A stretch of 64,000 nucleotides of DNA. Origin: Gambelia wislizenii (Eukaryota; Chordata; Lepidosauria; Squamata; Crotaphytidae). Within the stretch, counting starts at the first letter, position 1. Each line of letters opens with the position of its first letter. The notes under the pieces are model-generated. The model had not been told where the DNA came from. It saw only the letters and a program-made list of their open reading frames with translations, and did not search any database. Shown here piece by piece: positions 1 to 11,541 of this stretch. Location: assembly GCA_030847615.1 (NCBI GenBank), contig JAUMIR010000001.1:181617001-181681000 (forward strand), in the 5' to 3' direction. The translations under genes were made by a program, and so were the position numbers.

Positions 1-552
1 ATGAGAGAAAAGCTTGAATATTAGGAGACACTGAAGCCAGAAATATGTAATACTAGCAGGACCCAGCATACCATGCGCCATTAAAAAAAACTCCCCCAAA
101 ATGCCCGGTAGACCTAACAACAACTCTGTAAGGTAGGCTGGTGGATTTAAATTCCTCCTCCTCGTTGTCAGCATTCCACACTTTTCCCAGAATTGCTGAA
201 GGTGCCTCGCTCTGTTGCCCTGATGCCGCCGCCACCAATTGATTGCCTGGGTTCCACTGCAGCAGCAGTTGCATTATCCTGCTGCTGCCACCACCAGTTT
301 AATGCCTGGGTCCCATTGCAGGTGGGCTGTCACTGCCAATAGTTGACTGTCTGGGTCCCAATCTGGGCCACAGATTCAGTGGCAGGAATCTGGGCCACAG
401 ACTGAGTGAAAGGAGTGCATTGTGAAGTGGAGAGGGAATTTGCATGTGGGTGGTGATTGGCTGGGTGTGGGTTGAGTGTGTTTTCTGAGCAGCCAATTGG
501 CAGACTGGGAAAGGCAACATACCCAAGAGAATTATATATATAGATACTGTGA
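1..552. other. No gene; old repeat debris
   Basis: I find no supportable gene here. Around 70-160 the minus strand resembles the common amniote repeat phrase in which a short run of CCT/ACC is followed by 'acagagttgttgttagg'. From about 225 to 410 there are degenerate repeats of a 'gcctgggtyccaytgcag'-like phrase mixed with CAG/CTG triplets, which explains the short open frames on the minus strand. Confidence 0.4.
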
Positions 553-700
553 CAAAATGCAAAGACATAGCCATGTTAGTATGGATCAGTATGCAAACTG
601 AGGCATCTGGTGAAGTAGATGTAAACATATGAAAGCTTATGCTACCAACTTCTTTCTTTCAGTCTCAGAGGTGCTACAAGATCCTTTTGTATATAGTGAC
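553..700 (+). repeat. Possible ancient amniote interspersed repeat
   Basis: The stretch contains 'gaaagcttatgctaccaa' followed by 'agtctcagaggtgctacaag'. This resembles a phrase often seen in old amniote repeats, in which an AAAGCTTATGCT block is followed by a TTAGTCTCTAAGGTGC block. The class (SINE or DNA transposon) cannot be assigned from this copy and the match is from memory. Confidence 0.35.
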
Positions 701-1064
701 AAATTGAAGACACAAGACAGGGGAAATGAATTTGAACTTGGAAAGTTACACAGTATATCTCACTTCAGTAGATAAAACATGGCTTCAATAGTAATTACTT
801 CAGGGAAACCCTGCTCTGTGGTTAACAGGCTATGTTTTTGTTACTCCATGTGGAAGTGCATGTGCATATGTTTATATAATATTTGCATAATTTCGATTAA
901 CATCTGTAAGGGTCAGTTCTCCTATCTAACAGGGAAATAACCAAGATATACCGATGGGAGCAAAAAGTGGCCTTACGCTGAAGTATAAACTGGTGGAACA
1001 CAATTACAACGTGGTTAAAGTGAAGGCCTCCAAGGTGCATACTTATTCATTTAAACTGATTTTT

Positions 1065-1639
1065 AAAATTTATTTTTAAAAAATTCTCATGATCTTAACT
1101 TGCAATATTACATTCGTGTTATCACATTATCCATGCTATCCATTTATTTTATTACCTTATTTATATTCTTACATTCCCCATTTTCCATTCCTTTACATAC
1201 ATTCTTCCTCATTCCATCATCACAAACATTTCCCTTTTCCCATCCAGCCTTAACCCACCTTCCTTCCACCCATTACTTTCATCCTTTTCCTCCTCTCCCG
1301 CATTCACTTCTGAATTCCTTCCTTCGTCTCTTCATACCTTCACACATTCTTCCTCCTCTCTTTCTTTCCCCATCCCTCTCTCATCCTTCATACTTTCTCT
1401 AACGTCCCCCTGTCTTGGATATTTCTATTCTTATTCCTCTTCCAGTTCTCCTGCATTCCTTGTTATTTATTATTTATAATATTACTTTTTACTTTTTCTA
1501 TCCTCTATTCCTTACATCAGTTTCTTTGAATTTTTATTTCTGTTTGCCCTGAAATTTATGCTCATTGATCATCGCCTTGTTCCTGTCTGCATTATCCTTG
1601 TTTTTCCATTCTAATTCATAATGCGCTGTCCTTGCTTCT
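1065..1639 (-). other. L1-I 3' untranslated region with polypurine tract
   Basis: Between the decayed end of ORF2 and the A-rich 3' terminus (AT-rich at 1060-1082). On the minus strand about 1180-1410 is strongly purine-rich with many GGGAAA/GGAAGG runs (seen as CCCTTT/CCTTCC on the plus strand). Polypurine G-rich tracts are a known feature of mammalian L1 3' UTRs. The other L1 copies in the window show no equally long tract. Confidence 0.55.
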
Positions 1640-2805
1640 AATAGTTTTCCTTCATATTCCATCTCTTTTCCCAATAATCTCTAATATGGGACTATTCTTC
1701 TTCCATTTTTACTGTGTTGGCTTTGTTTAGAATATGTGTTAATTTGTCATTTTCTTGCATTTCTCTCAACTTTATTACCCAGTCATCAATTAGTGGAATT
1801 TCTTTATTTTTCCACTTTACTGCTACCATCAGTCTTGCCGCCGTTATTGCGTAGTGTTCTTCGATGGCTTTGTTTAATTTTTTTCTCTAAATCAGAAGTA
1901 ATATTTAGTAGGTATAATTTTGGGCTCATGATAAATTGAGTTTTGTATATTTTTTGAATTGTCTTATGTACTTTTAACCAAAATCTTTGAATTTTTGGAC
2001 ACCTCCACCACATATGATATATAGTGCCAATGTCTTTATTACAGCGCCAGCATTTATTGTTTTTTGTTTTACACATCTTGCTTATTCTCGCCGGTGTCAA
2101 ATACCATCTATTGGCAATTTTAAAATAGTTCTCCTTCAAAGCTAAACTGGTTGTAAATTTATTAGTATTTATTTTTCCATGATTCTTCCCATTCCTCTGT
2201 ATTTATTTTGTCTCCTATATCCTGAGCCCACTTAATCATTGCTTCTGTAATCTTCTCTCTTTCTAATTCTCTTTTTAGTAGCAATTTGTAAAATTGTGAA
2301 TTTTTTTTTTAAGTCTCCTTGTTCCAAATCACCTTATCCAGTTCGGTTTCTGCTATTTCAAAATCATATTTTATTTTGTCATTTTGAAATCTTTTTCTTA
2401 TTTGTAAATATTTGAACCAGTTCATTTTGATTCCTTTTCCTTCCAATTCTTCCTGCTTGAATAGTCTAATTCCTTCTCCTTTCTTCCATGCCATTAAGTC
2501 AATCAAATCTTTGTATTTTAGCCAATCTCTTGTATTCTCCCATCTGCCCAAGAAAGCTTCATGTGGAGAGAGCCAAGTTGGGAGTTTAAAGTCGAATTTT
2601 TTTTGAGCCTTACTCCAAATTCTAAGTAGAGCTTTCCTTATTGTATGGTTTTCGAAATCTTTGTTTACTTGGGATTGATCGTAGCACAAATAGGAGTACC
2701 AACCATAGCATAGCGCATATCCTTCCAATGTTAATAATCTATCATTATTCAATTTAATCTACGCCATTATCCAATTGAGACTGCATGCCGCATAATATAA
2801 TTTTA
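1640..2805 (-). pseudogene. L1-I ORF2, C-terminal part (broken)
   Basis: Continues the ORF2 that is interrupted at 7611. One open stretch (2309-2752) matches the region after the reverse transcriptase domain: LTLEGYALCYGWYSYLCYD aligns with LTLEGSDMRFGFHAYMWY of L1-IV. A second (1804-2139) holds the Cys-rich C-terminal motif, CWRCNKDIGTIYHMWWRC, the C-x2-C-x7-H-x4-C knuckle of L1 ORF2. Frameshifts near 2160-2300 and 1850 and several stops break it. The exact C-terminus is unclear; a stop at 1692-1694 or further decayed sequence to about 1640 are both possible. The segment ends exactly at the target duplication of L1-II. Confidence 0.85.
2789..2805. repeat. Target-site duplication of L1-II, left copy
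   Basis: CGCATAATATAATTTTA, identical over 17 bp to 7594-7610. On the minus strand the flanking site reads CAATTT/AAAATTATAT, a good L1 endonuclease site (TT/AAAA type). Confidence 0.9.
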
Positions 2806-3071
2806 TTTTATTTTTTTTATTATTATATTTTAATAATGTTTCACAACAATAAAAATATAGAATTCCAAGTACTTCCTTTACACTGTTGTCTAAATTTTTG
2901 TTTTCCATCTATCATTGACTTTCTCTTGTCTGTTACACTTAATTGTATTATACCATTAATTCCTAAATACAGGATTTCCTTAATACATTACTTTCCTTAT
3001 CCTTTTCCCTGTATTCCCCCGGCAGAGAGGTAATATAGTTAAACCAATAAACCCACATCCTATAATTACTA

Positions 3072-6000
3072 TTAGTCTATAATCCAAGTTGCTCTTATAC
3101 TCTCTCCTTCCGCTACCCAAAATTCAATTAGTTTACCCCATTCTTTTCTGAATTCATCCTTAGTCTGGTGTTTTAACCAACATGTAATCTGTTCCATTCG
3201 GGCTACTTCCGATAATTTCCCCATCCATTCCTCGCCAGTTGGAATTTCTTTTGATTTCCAATATCTCGCAAGAACAGTACGGGCTGTGGTGATCATGCAA
3301 AGCATCATATTTGTATATTCTTTCGGAAAATCTCTATCTAACATATTTAGAAGATATAATTCTGGTCTAAATCTAAAGTTCCTTTTAATTATCCTCCTTA
3401 TTAAGTTATGAATATTTGTCCAAAATTTTTTCACAGCTTTGCATGACCACCACATATGAATGAAAGTACCTTCTGCAGCTTCACATTTCCAACATTTACT
3501 TGGTCTCGCCTTATACATTTTTGCTAGTCTTGAAGGGGTCAAATACCATCGATATTGCATTTTAATACAATTCTCCTTCAATTCACTATTTATCAACAAT
3601 TTCATATTTTTTTTCCATAAAATTTCCCAATTCTCCAATGGGATATTATCCCTAACATCCTGTGACCATCTAATCATGAATTCTTTCACCGTTTCCGACT
3701 CTAGGTCTAATTTTAACAGCAATTTGTATACCCTTGATATTTTGTAAGCTTTCTCATCTGTGATTAACTCATCAAATTCCGTCTTTAATTCCTCAATTCC
3801 AATTAGTTTTTGATCCATCATATATCTTTCCATTATTTGTCTATATTGGAACCAGTTAAATCTTATCTGTTTCTGTTCTAATTCCTCTCTCGTTTTCAAT
3901 CTAATACATCCTTTCTGAACATATAATAGATCTCCATATGTCCACCATGTGTCCAAATGTGGCATCTCGGTCCTTCTAAAGGCTTCCTGCGGGGAAGCCC
4001 ATAGAGGTATCTTCATATACATCTTCTTCTTTATTTCATTCCATGCTTTCAACAAGGATTTTCTAACAAGGTGATTGTTAAAATTTCTATCTATTAACTC
4101 TTTTTGGTACCATAAATAAGCATGGAGACCATATCTTAAATCATTTCCCTCCAGAGTTACGATCTTGTCATCTTTTAATGAAAACCATTCCTTTAACCAT
4201 ACTAATGCACAAGCCTGATGATATAACTTTAAATTGGGGAGGTTTAAGCCTCCTTTAACCTTTTCTTCTTGCAACAATTTCCATTTTATTCTTGGTTTCC
4301 TATTGTTCCATATAAACCTAGATAAATCTTTGTCCCATTCTTTGAACAATTTTTCATTATTTAAGATTGGTAAGTTTTGGAAGATGTACAACATTTTCAG
4401 AAGTATCATCATTTTGATTACTGCCACTCTGCCCAATAATGATAGATTTAACTGTGTCCAATTTTCCAAATCTTTTCTTATATCTTTCCATTTTGTTTTG
4501 TAGTTATTCTCAGCCAAGTCCATATTGTTTTTTGTCATGACTATACCTAGATATTTGATTTTCGTTTCTATTCGGAAGCCTGATATTTCTTTTAATTTTT
4601 CTTCCTCTTTTCTCTCTATATTTTTGGTCAGCATTACAGTCTTTTCCCTATTAATCTTTATACCTGAGATCTCTCCAAAGCCTTCTAGAACTTTCTGTAA
4701 GTTTTGTATAGATTGTAGTGGGTTTTCTAAAGTTATAGCTAAATCGTCGGCAAAGACTGACATTTTAAAGATATGTTTCCGTATTTTAACTCCCTGTATG
4801 CCGTCTTTTTGTCTAATTTCCCTACATAATAATTCTAGAACTGTAATAAATAATAACGGGGAGAGGGGACATCCTTGACGGACCCCTTTCTCCAACTTTA
4901 TTTTATCTGTGCGTTGACCATTTATTATAATTTGTGCAGTCTGTTTGTTATATAACACTTTAATTCCATTTAGAAAATTTTGTCCTATACCTAATTCCCG
5001 TAAAGTTTCTAACAAGCAGACCCAGTTAACGCTATCAAAAGCTTTCTGCGCATCTAAACATATTATTGCCAGTTTCTTTCCCAGATGTTTATCAAAATAT
5101 TCTACCAAATTTGCTATCTTTCTTATATTATACCTCATATGTCTATTTGGTAAAAACCCGGTTTGATCTTGTCCAATCCATTCATTTAGTACTTTCTTCA
5201 AACGTTCCGCCATGATTATTGCAAAAATTTTATAATCCGTATTTAATAGCGCAATTGGTCTGTAATTGCTTAATTCTTCCGGATTTTTGTTTTCTTTTAA
5301 TATCAATGAAATATTTGCATTTTCCCAAGAGGCGGGCATTCTTCCTTCCCTTATTATTGTATTAAATGTCTTATGTAACGGTCTTTTCAATTCTTCTTCG
5401 AATATTTTGTAGTATATTGCCGGAAATCCGTCAGGACCTGGAGTTTTCCCATTTTTCAATTTTTTCAGTGCCTGTTCAATTTCTCCTATTGTTATTTGTT
5501 TGTCCAAATCTTCTCTATCTGTGTCACTTATTTTTTGTAATTTCTGTGATGTTAAGTATTCTTTAATTTTAGCTACCTTTTCTTCCTTCATTGTACCTTC
5601 TTTGAACAAGTTTGTGAAGTATCTCTGGAAGCTACTTCTGATTTTATCTGGGTTTGTTATTGTGTTTCCATTTTCTGTGATTCTTAGAATCTGTTTCTTC
5701 TCTTGTTCTTTTCTTAATTTGTAGGCTAACCATTTTCCAATTTTATTTCCACCTTCATAAAATCTCTGTTTAACAAATCTCATCGTTTTTTCTATCTCTT
5801 CCATATATTCCATCTTTATTAGATCTTGTATTATCTTCAATTCGTTTTTCACCGCCTAATTTGATGAGTTTTTTCCCCATTCTTTCTCTTTCTTTTGTAA
5901 TTCCTCTTGTAACATTAGAGTCTTCTCTTTTTTCCTTTTGTTACGTTCCCAGTTTGCTTGCATTAGGATCCCTCTCAGGACTGCTTTACTTGCATCCCAT

Positions 6001-6854
6001 ACGTTCTGCATTGATGTGTCTCCTTCTCTGTTTTCTTCAAAATAATTTTTCAATGCTTGTCTTATTTTTCCTTGTACCTTCTCATCTTGCAATAAAGTTT
6101 CATTAAGTCTCCAATTGTATTCTCTCTTGATATCTTTGATCGTCAAAGATATTAAGTTGTGGTCTGATAAGAACTTTGGTAATATTTCCATCCCTTCCAG
6201 ATTCATTATAATATTTCTGGAGACAAGAAACATGTCTATGCGTGAGGAGGATTTGTGGCATTCTGAATAAAAAGTATACTCTTTCCTTTCTCCATATAAA
6301 TACCTCCAAGCATCAATAAGTGATAAGTTTTCCATCATTTTCCCAAACGAATTTGGCAGTTTCCCATTTTTTTCTTTTCTTTTAAGATTTCGAGATGTTC
6401 TATCTTTAGTCAGATCTAAGACTCCGTTCCAATCTCCTAAGAGTATTAAACTATCATATTCCGTTTCCAAGAGGACCTTCGACAGATTTCTATAGAACAT
6501 ATCTTTATTTTCAGATGGTGCATAAATACCTATAATTAAGATCTTCTTTCCCAACAGATTGGTTTCCACACCTAGATATCTTCCGTCTGGGTCTTTTAGC
6601 ACCTCTTTCGCTGACCATTTCCTACTTATATATAACGCTATCCCTTTTTTCTTTTCCTGTCCAGAGTTTATGAATTCTTGGCCCAATCTCCTGTTTCTCA
6701 ATAATCTCTGATCTTTAACCTTTATATGAGTTTCCTGAATACATATGACCTCCGCTTTCATCTTCTCCAATCTGTGAAATATTTGGTTCCTCTTATATGG
6801 GGAATTCATCCCTTTGACGTTCCAGGATATAATTTTTAATTTCATTTTTAACAT
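3072..6854 (-). pseudogene. L1-II ORF2 (endonuclease-reverse transcriptase), one in-frame stop
   Basis: Encodes the L1 replicase that nicks target DNA and primes cDNA synthesis from the nick. The frame runs 1,260 codons, close to the usual L1 ORF2 length, broken only by a TAG at 5856-5858 (codon 333), between the endonuclease and RT domains. Endonuclease residues are visible: SWNVKG near residue 12, CIQETH near 40, LLGDWNGVLD near 143, LSDHNLISL near 230. The RT domain has NYRPIALLNTDYKI, CLDAQKAFDSVNW, GVRQGCPLSPLLF and the catalytic FADDLAI. A C-terminal Cys motif reads CWKCEAAEGTFIHMWWSC. The start may be Met1 or Met4; L1-III begins at the position of Met4. No frameshift is seen, unlike every other L1 here. 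Confidence 0.92.
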
Positions 6855-6904
6855 TTTATTTATGCTAATGTATTATTATTATGTATTATTTCTAAGTCAG
6901 CTCT

Positions 6905-7555
6905 TTAACTTATGTCTACTTCCTCTTCCTGGCTTCCTTCATCTTCATCCTCTTCTAACGATCTTTCATCACTTTCTACATCCCCCTCGTCTTCCTCCTC
7001 TTCATTTTCCTCTACCTCCAGATCTCCTTCTTCTTCACTATCCTCCTTTCTCTCTAACTCTCTTTCATTACTTTCTTTGCTCCCTCTCATTTTTCCAATC
7101 TCTTCGGTTAGCTTCTCTTTTCGTTCCTCAAGCCCTTCTTTTGAGGATTTTAATCCTTCACTATTATTTTCTGTCATTTTCTCTCTGTCTCCAAAATCTT
7201 TCTTAAATCTTGCCATAAAGTCTTTTGCTTTCTTTACAGTGTTTAGCCTATATTTTTTCTGATTATAGGTGACTGCTACGCCTTCTACTTTTTCCCACCT
7301 ATATTGAATACCTTTTTTCCGGAGCTTGGAAACAATAAATTGATATTCCTTTCTCTTTTTTAATATTTGTGGGGGAATGTCTTTGTAGATCTCAATTTCA
7401 CAATCATCTATTACCAACTTAGATTCAAAATTTGCCTGTAGGATTTTGTCCTTGATCTTCCCTCTAGTAAAATAGATAACAATGTCACGTGGCAGCATCC
7501 TTTGTCTAGCAATCTTTGAGTTAATTCTAAAGATTCGGTCCACCTCAAATTCCAT
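6905..7555 (-). CDS. L1-II ORF1, 5'-truncated, with acidic C-terminal tail
   Basis: The C-terminal 216 residues of an L1 ORF1 protein, the RNA-binding chaperone that coats L1 RNA. The N-terminal coiled coil is missing because the element is 5'-truncated; the first Met here is internal. The RRM/C-terminal domain is recognisable from MEFEVDRIFRINSKIA, LPRDIVIYFTRGKIKDKIL, IYKDIPPQILKKRKEY and YRWEKVEGVAVTYNQKKYRL. After about residue 120 follows a charged linker and then roughly 50 residues dominated by Glu/Asp (for example VEENEEEEDEGDVE), ending EEEVDIS. Mammalian ORF1p normally ends at the C-terminal domain without such a tail. Stop at 6905, 50 bp before the ORF2 start. Confidence 0.85.
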   Translation of the reverse strand: MEFEVDRIFRINSKIARQRMLPRDIVIYFTRGKIKDKILQANFESKLVIDDCEIEIYKDIPPQILKKRKEYQFIVSKLRKKGIQYRWEKVEGVAVTYNQKKYRLNTVKKAKDFMARFKKDFGDREKMTENNSEGLKSSKEGLEERKEKLTEEIGKMRGSKESNERELERKEDSEEEGDLEVEENEEEEDEGDVESDERSLEEDEDEGSQEEEVDIS

Positions 7556-7593
7556 CCTGGTTTCTCTTCAGATCATATAAATCTTTCGCCTTT

Positions 7594-7610
7594 CGCATAA
7601 TATAATTTTA
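7594..7610. repeat. Target-site duplication of L1-II, right copy
   Basis: Identical over 17 bp to 2789-2805. It is followed directly by L1-I ORF2 sequence encoding LPNLKLYY on the minus strand. Confidence 0.9.
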
Positions 7611-8896
7611 AATTGGGGAGAGAAGCTCCTCCATAGTCTTTATCCGCTGTAAGTGTTTGCCACTTTATTCTTGCTTTCCTCCCCTTCCAGATGAATTTAT
7701 TCAGTTCATATGTCCATTACTGTAAGATTTTTTCATTTTGAAGCATGTGCAATTTTTGAAATAGAAGCACGCACTTCGGTAATATATTCATTTTGATTGT
7801 ATTTATCCTTCCAAATAGAGATAGATCCAAATTATTCCATTGGTCCAAATCTGTTTTAATTCCATTCCACAGCTTTTTATAATTGTTTTCATAAAGGTCT
7901 ATACTCTTTCTGCTTATCCAAATTCCCAAGTATTTTACTTTATTTTCAATCTTACAGCCGGATTTTCCTTTCAATTTTTCCTCCTCTTTTGGTGTTAAAT
8001 TCTTTGTTATTATTGCTGTTTTTTCTTTGTTTAATTTGAACTGGCAAGGTCCCCAAACTCTTTAATTTTGCCCAGCAAATTAGTAATATTTTCTATGGGA
8101 TCTTCTAATATTATTGCCAGGTCATCCGCGAAAGCTTTTACCTTGTATTCTTGACCTTTTATTTTAAGTCCAGGTATTTGTGTATCACTCCTTAATTTAT
8201 TATCCAAACATTCCAAAACCAATATAAACAGTAATGGTGATAAGGGGCACCCCTGGTGTGTTCCTTTATATATACCAAAAGTTTCTGTTTTCTCTCCATT
8301 TATTATTAATTGTGCCTTCTGCATTGCATATGTTGCTTTAATACCTTTGACAGTTATATCTCCAAGCTTTAGTTTTTCCAATGTTTTATAATGAATGTCC
8401 AATTTATATTGTCAAAGGCCTTTTCTGCTCAATAAAAATGAGGGCAGCCTTTTTATTGTTCATTCTTTTGTAGTATTCTATAGCGTCCACCATTGTTCTT
8501 ATGTTTTCTGACATGTGCCTTCCTTTTATAAAGCCTGATTGATCACCATGTACTATTTCTTTTATTATTCTGCTTATTCTATTCGCCAATACTGTTGTGT
8601 AAATTTTGTAGTCTGTATTAAGGAGCGATATTGGTCGATAGTTTGCCGGGCTTAATTTATCTTTACCTTCTTTTGGGATCAGGACAATATTTGCTGTTTG
8701 CCAAGATTGTGGAATTCCTTTTTTTGGTATGTCATTCATAACTTTCTGGAGCGGTTGTAACAATTCTTCGTGAAATATTTTATAAAATTCAATGGTAAAT
8801 CCATCTTGCCCAGGTGATTTACCTGTTCTCATTTGGCTGATAGCTTGCAGTATTTCGTCTGTGCTTATGGGTTGCTCTAACTCTGCCTTCATCTCT

Positions 8897-8935
<39 letters not shown>

Positions 8936-10231
8936 TTGTCTTCAATGTATTCATCCATTGCATCTTCCAATTCTACAGATCCCACTGTTGCATACAATGT
9001 TTTATAATATTCAAAGAAGATTTGTAAAATTTCTTTTTGAGTAGTGTACTTTGTATTCCCAATTTTAATTTCTATAATTAATTTTTTTCTTTCTCTTTCT
9101 TCAACCTGTATGCCAGCCACTTGCCAGCTTTATTAGCATTTTCAAATTGTCTTTGTTTTATCCATTTCAGGTTTTTAGCAATTGTTTCCGTCAACTCTGA
9201 ATTTAATTCCTCTTGAATCATTTTTATCTGTCTTTGAGTATTCTTATTTTTTGGGTTTTCCCTTAATTTTTCTTTATTCCTTTTCAAATCCTGTGTTAAT
9301 TTCTTATATTTTTCATCTTTGGCTTTTTTTAATTTGTGCTCCTCTTTGTAGGAATACCCCCCTTAATGTTGCTTTGAATGCATCCCATCTCATCTGATGC
9401 ATCGTTTCTGATTCTTTATTTATCTTAAAGAATTCCCGTATTTCTCCCTTTACTTTATTTCCAAACTTTTCATCCTTCAACATGTTTTCCTTTAGTCTCC
9501 ATGAGTATTCTCTATCCCAAGTCATTAGTTTGATTTCTATTGGATTATGATCTGATAACAATCTCTCGTTTACATCCATATATTGAATTTTTGTCAGTAA
9601 GTCTTGCGAGGCCCAGAACATATCTATTCTCAACATTGATTTGTAAAACATCTGAGTAAAAAATGAAGCCTTTCTTATCATTATATTTCGAGGACCAAAC
9701 ATTTGCCAGATTATATTCTAATATATTCCTGCTTATTTTTGGAAGTTCTCCACTGTTTTTTCTTCCAGGGAGATTAGATCTGTCTTGTCCTGCTTTCAAG
9801 ACTCCATTAAAGTCTCCAACTATTATCAAATTGTCATCACTTCGTTCTTCTGTCTCGTCTAAATCGTGGTATAGTTGTCTGTAAAATTGATCTTTCTTTG
9901 AAATTGGGGCATAAATAGCTTTTAGAATTATCTTTAAGTTAATCATGTTTAACTCAACTCCGACATAATGTCCCTTCTCATCATTCATGATTTCTTTTGC
10001 TTCAATTCAATTGCTGACATATATGGCTACACCCTTTTTCTTTTTGCTGGAGCTTGAAAAGAAACTTTGGCCTAGTTTTGGTCTGTTTAACAGTCTATTG
10101 TCTTTTTCTCGTATTCTCGTTTCTTGTAAACAAATGACTTCCACGTTGTTTTCCTCTAATAAGTGGAAGATTCAGTTCCTTTTTTGGGATCCATTTAATT
10201 CTTTTACATTCCACGATCTCATTATTACCAT
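7611..10231 (-). pseudogene. L1-I ORF2, N-terminal part (broken)
   Basis: Starts at ATG 10229-10231 or at a second ATG nine bases on; the N-terminus reads MVIMRSWNVKELNGSQKRN. The endonuclease shows IIVGDFNGVL and LLSDHNPIEIKL. The RT domain shows SPANYRPISLLNTDYKIY, GTHQGCPLSPLLF (GVRQG changed to GTHQG) and AFADDLAIILEDP. The motif A region is damaged (IFIEQKRPL where FIDAEKAFD is expected). At least five frameshifts (near 9990, 9700, 9300, 9100, 8400 and 8000) split it into short frames. A TA microsatellite has expanded between the endonuclease and RT domains at 8901. The reading continues at 2805 beyond the L1-II insertion. Confidence 0.88.
8901..8929. repeat. (AT)n microsatellite inside L1-I ORF2
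   Basis: About 14 AT units. On the minus strand it is read as alternating Ile-Tyr between the endonuclease and RT domains, so it is a post-insertion expansion in dead sequence or a tolerated linker insertion. Confidence 0.9.
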
Positions 10232-10271
10232 TTTGTTTTCCTGTTAAGTTCTCTCCTTTCTTTGTTTGTTA

Positions 10272-11334
10272 TTATTTTCCTTCTTCTGAGTCCCCCTCTT
10301 GGCTTTGTGAGTGCCCTTCTTCCTCTGAGTCTTTCCCTTCTTCGTCCTCTCCCTCTTCTTGTCCATCCTCTTCCTGTTGAGCATCGTTATAAGTGAATTC
10401 TTCTTCTATTTCTTTTGTTAGTCTCAACTCCCTTATATCTTTCAGCTCTTCTTCTCGTTCTTTTCTCTTTTTCTTAAACTTTGCTTCTGCTTTTTTCCTT
10501 TCTTCCTTATCCAGCTCCCCCATGAATTCTTCCATTTTTTCAGTTGTATTTATTCTGTATCTTTTCTGCTGGTATGTAAATGATAATCCTTCCACCCGTT
10601 CCCATCTATATGTAATGTTTATCTTCTTGAGTTTAAGAATCAGTTGCTGATATTCTTGTCTTTTCTTTAGGACTTCATTCAGAATGTCTTTGAAAATTTG
10701 AATTTCTTTCCCGTCAATCTTTAGTTTGTCTGAATAACTAGTCTGAATTATTCTCTCTCTCATTCTTGTACGCGTAAATGATATTATTACATCCCTCGGG
10801 AGTTTTCTCTCTCTCGCTATGAGCGAGTTTACTCTGAACATTTTATCCACAGCCTGTTCAAGTTCCTCTTGTTTTGCCTTGATGAAATGTGCCAAATTTG
10901 GTATGATTCTCTCCCACAAATCTTTCCTTGATGATTCCGGAATCCCTCTTAGCTTAATACATTTATCTCTGTATCTTATTTCCTGAAGTAGAATGGTGTT
11001 TTTTTTCTTTTTCTTGTTCTTTAGTAGTTACTCCCACTTGTTTTTCCAGCTTTTCCATCCACTCTGTAATATCTTCCATTTTTATTTTGACATCATTTAC
11101 TTCTGTCTTCAAATTATCCAGTTTATTATCTATTTTTTCAATGTCTATTCTGATTTCTCTCTTAAAAGAATTACGATAATCCCAGATCTCCTTTGTAAAA
11201 CTTTTAAGCTCTTCACGAATCTGAAGGCCAATATCAATATGTTTCCCAGGATTCTCGGAGGATCCTCTTCTTGTAGTTAATGTTTGGGTTTGCGATTGAC
11301 TACCAGTCATTTTAGCTCTCGTGCTTGCTGCCAT
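10272..11334 (-). pseudogene. L1-I ORF1 with one frameshift and an acidic tail
   Basis: ORF1 chaperone of L1-I. The N-terminal frame (from an in-frame ATG at 11334, with an upstream ATG at 11352) reads MAASTRAKMTG, then QTLTTRRGSSE, then a predicted coiled coil rich in IEKIDNKLDNLKTE heptads. A frameshift near 10990, at a T-rich run, separates it from the second frame (10272-10919). That frame holds DKMFRVNSLIARERKLPRD, IFKDILNEVLKKRQEY and YRWERVEGLSFTYQQKRY (RRM/C-terminal domain). The last 50 residues are acidic, with EEEFTYNDAQQEEDGQEE and similar, ending DSEEGK. The stop lies 40 bp before the ORF2 start. Confidence 0.88.
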
Positions 11335-11541
11335 ATTTGTATATTTAAACAATTTGATGCTTCCCTAATTTGTCAGATTAATCAAGTTATTAAATGATTC
11401 TCTTTGTTTCAGGTAACAATTATATATTGTTATTAAAATCCTCACTTTAATCACACTTCTCAGTTAAGCTTGATCTCAGTTTCTCAAATTTCTCAAATTT
11501 CTTCTCCCAATAGCAATATCAATTCTCAAATATCAATTAAC

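Larger units (their letters stand above)
2806..7593 (-). mobile_element. L1-II: young 5'-truncated L1 nested inside L1-I
   Basis: A 4,788-bp minus-strand L1 bounded by an exact 17-bp target-site duplication (2789-2805, 7594-7610). It sits inside ORF2 of L1-I: joining the two flanks restores the host reading (LPNLKLYYA before, CSLNWIMA after). Order on the minus strand is a 5'-truncated ORF1 (7555-6905), a 50-bp spacer, ORF2 (6854-3072), a short 3' UTR and an A/T-rich tail at 2806-2845. The 5' end falls in mid ORF1, and the first 38 bp look internally rearranged. ORF2 is nearly open, so this is the youngest-looking L1 here. Lacking a 5' UTR and half of ORF1, it cannot be autonomous. Confidence 0.93.

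Noticed and set aside
1100..1402. Plus-strand 100-codon frame rich in Ser, Pro, Phe and His
   Set aside because: It is the antisense of the polypurine tract in the L1-I 3' UTR.
6814..7262. Plus-strand Ser/Leu/Pro-rich frames
   Set aside because: Antisense of the Glu-rich ORF1 tail of L1-II; the same holds for plus-strand frames at 41,488-41,945 and 44,025-44,422.
10393..11280. Plus-strand hydrophobic frames that look like membrane proteins
   Set aside because: Antisense of charged and coiled-coil coding sequence in L1-I ORF1; T-rich codons give Phe/Leu/Ser runs.
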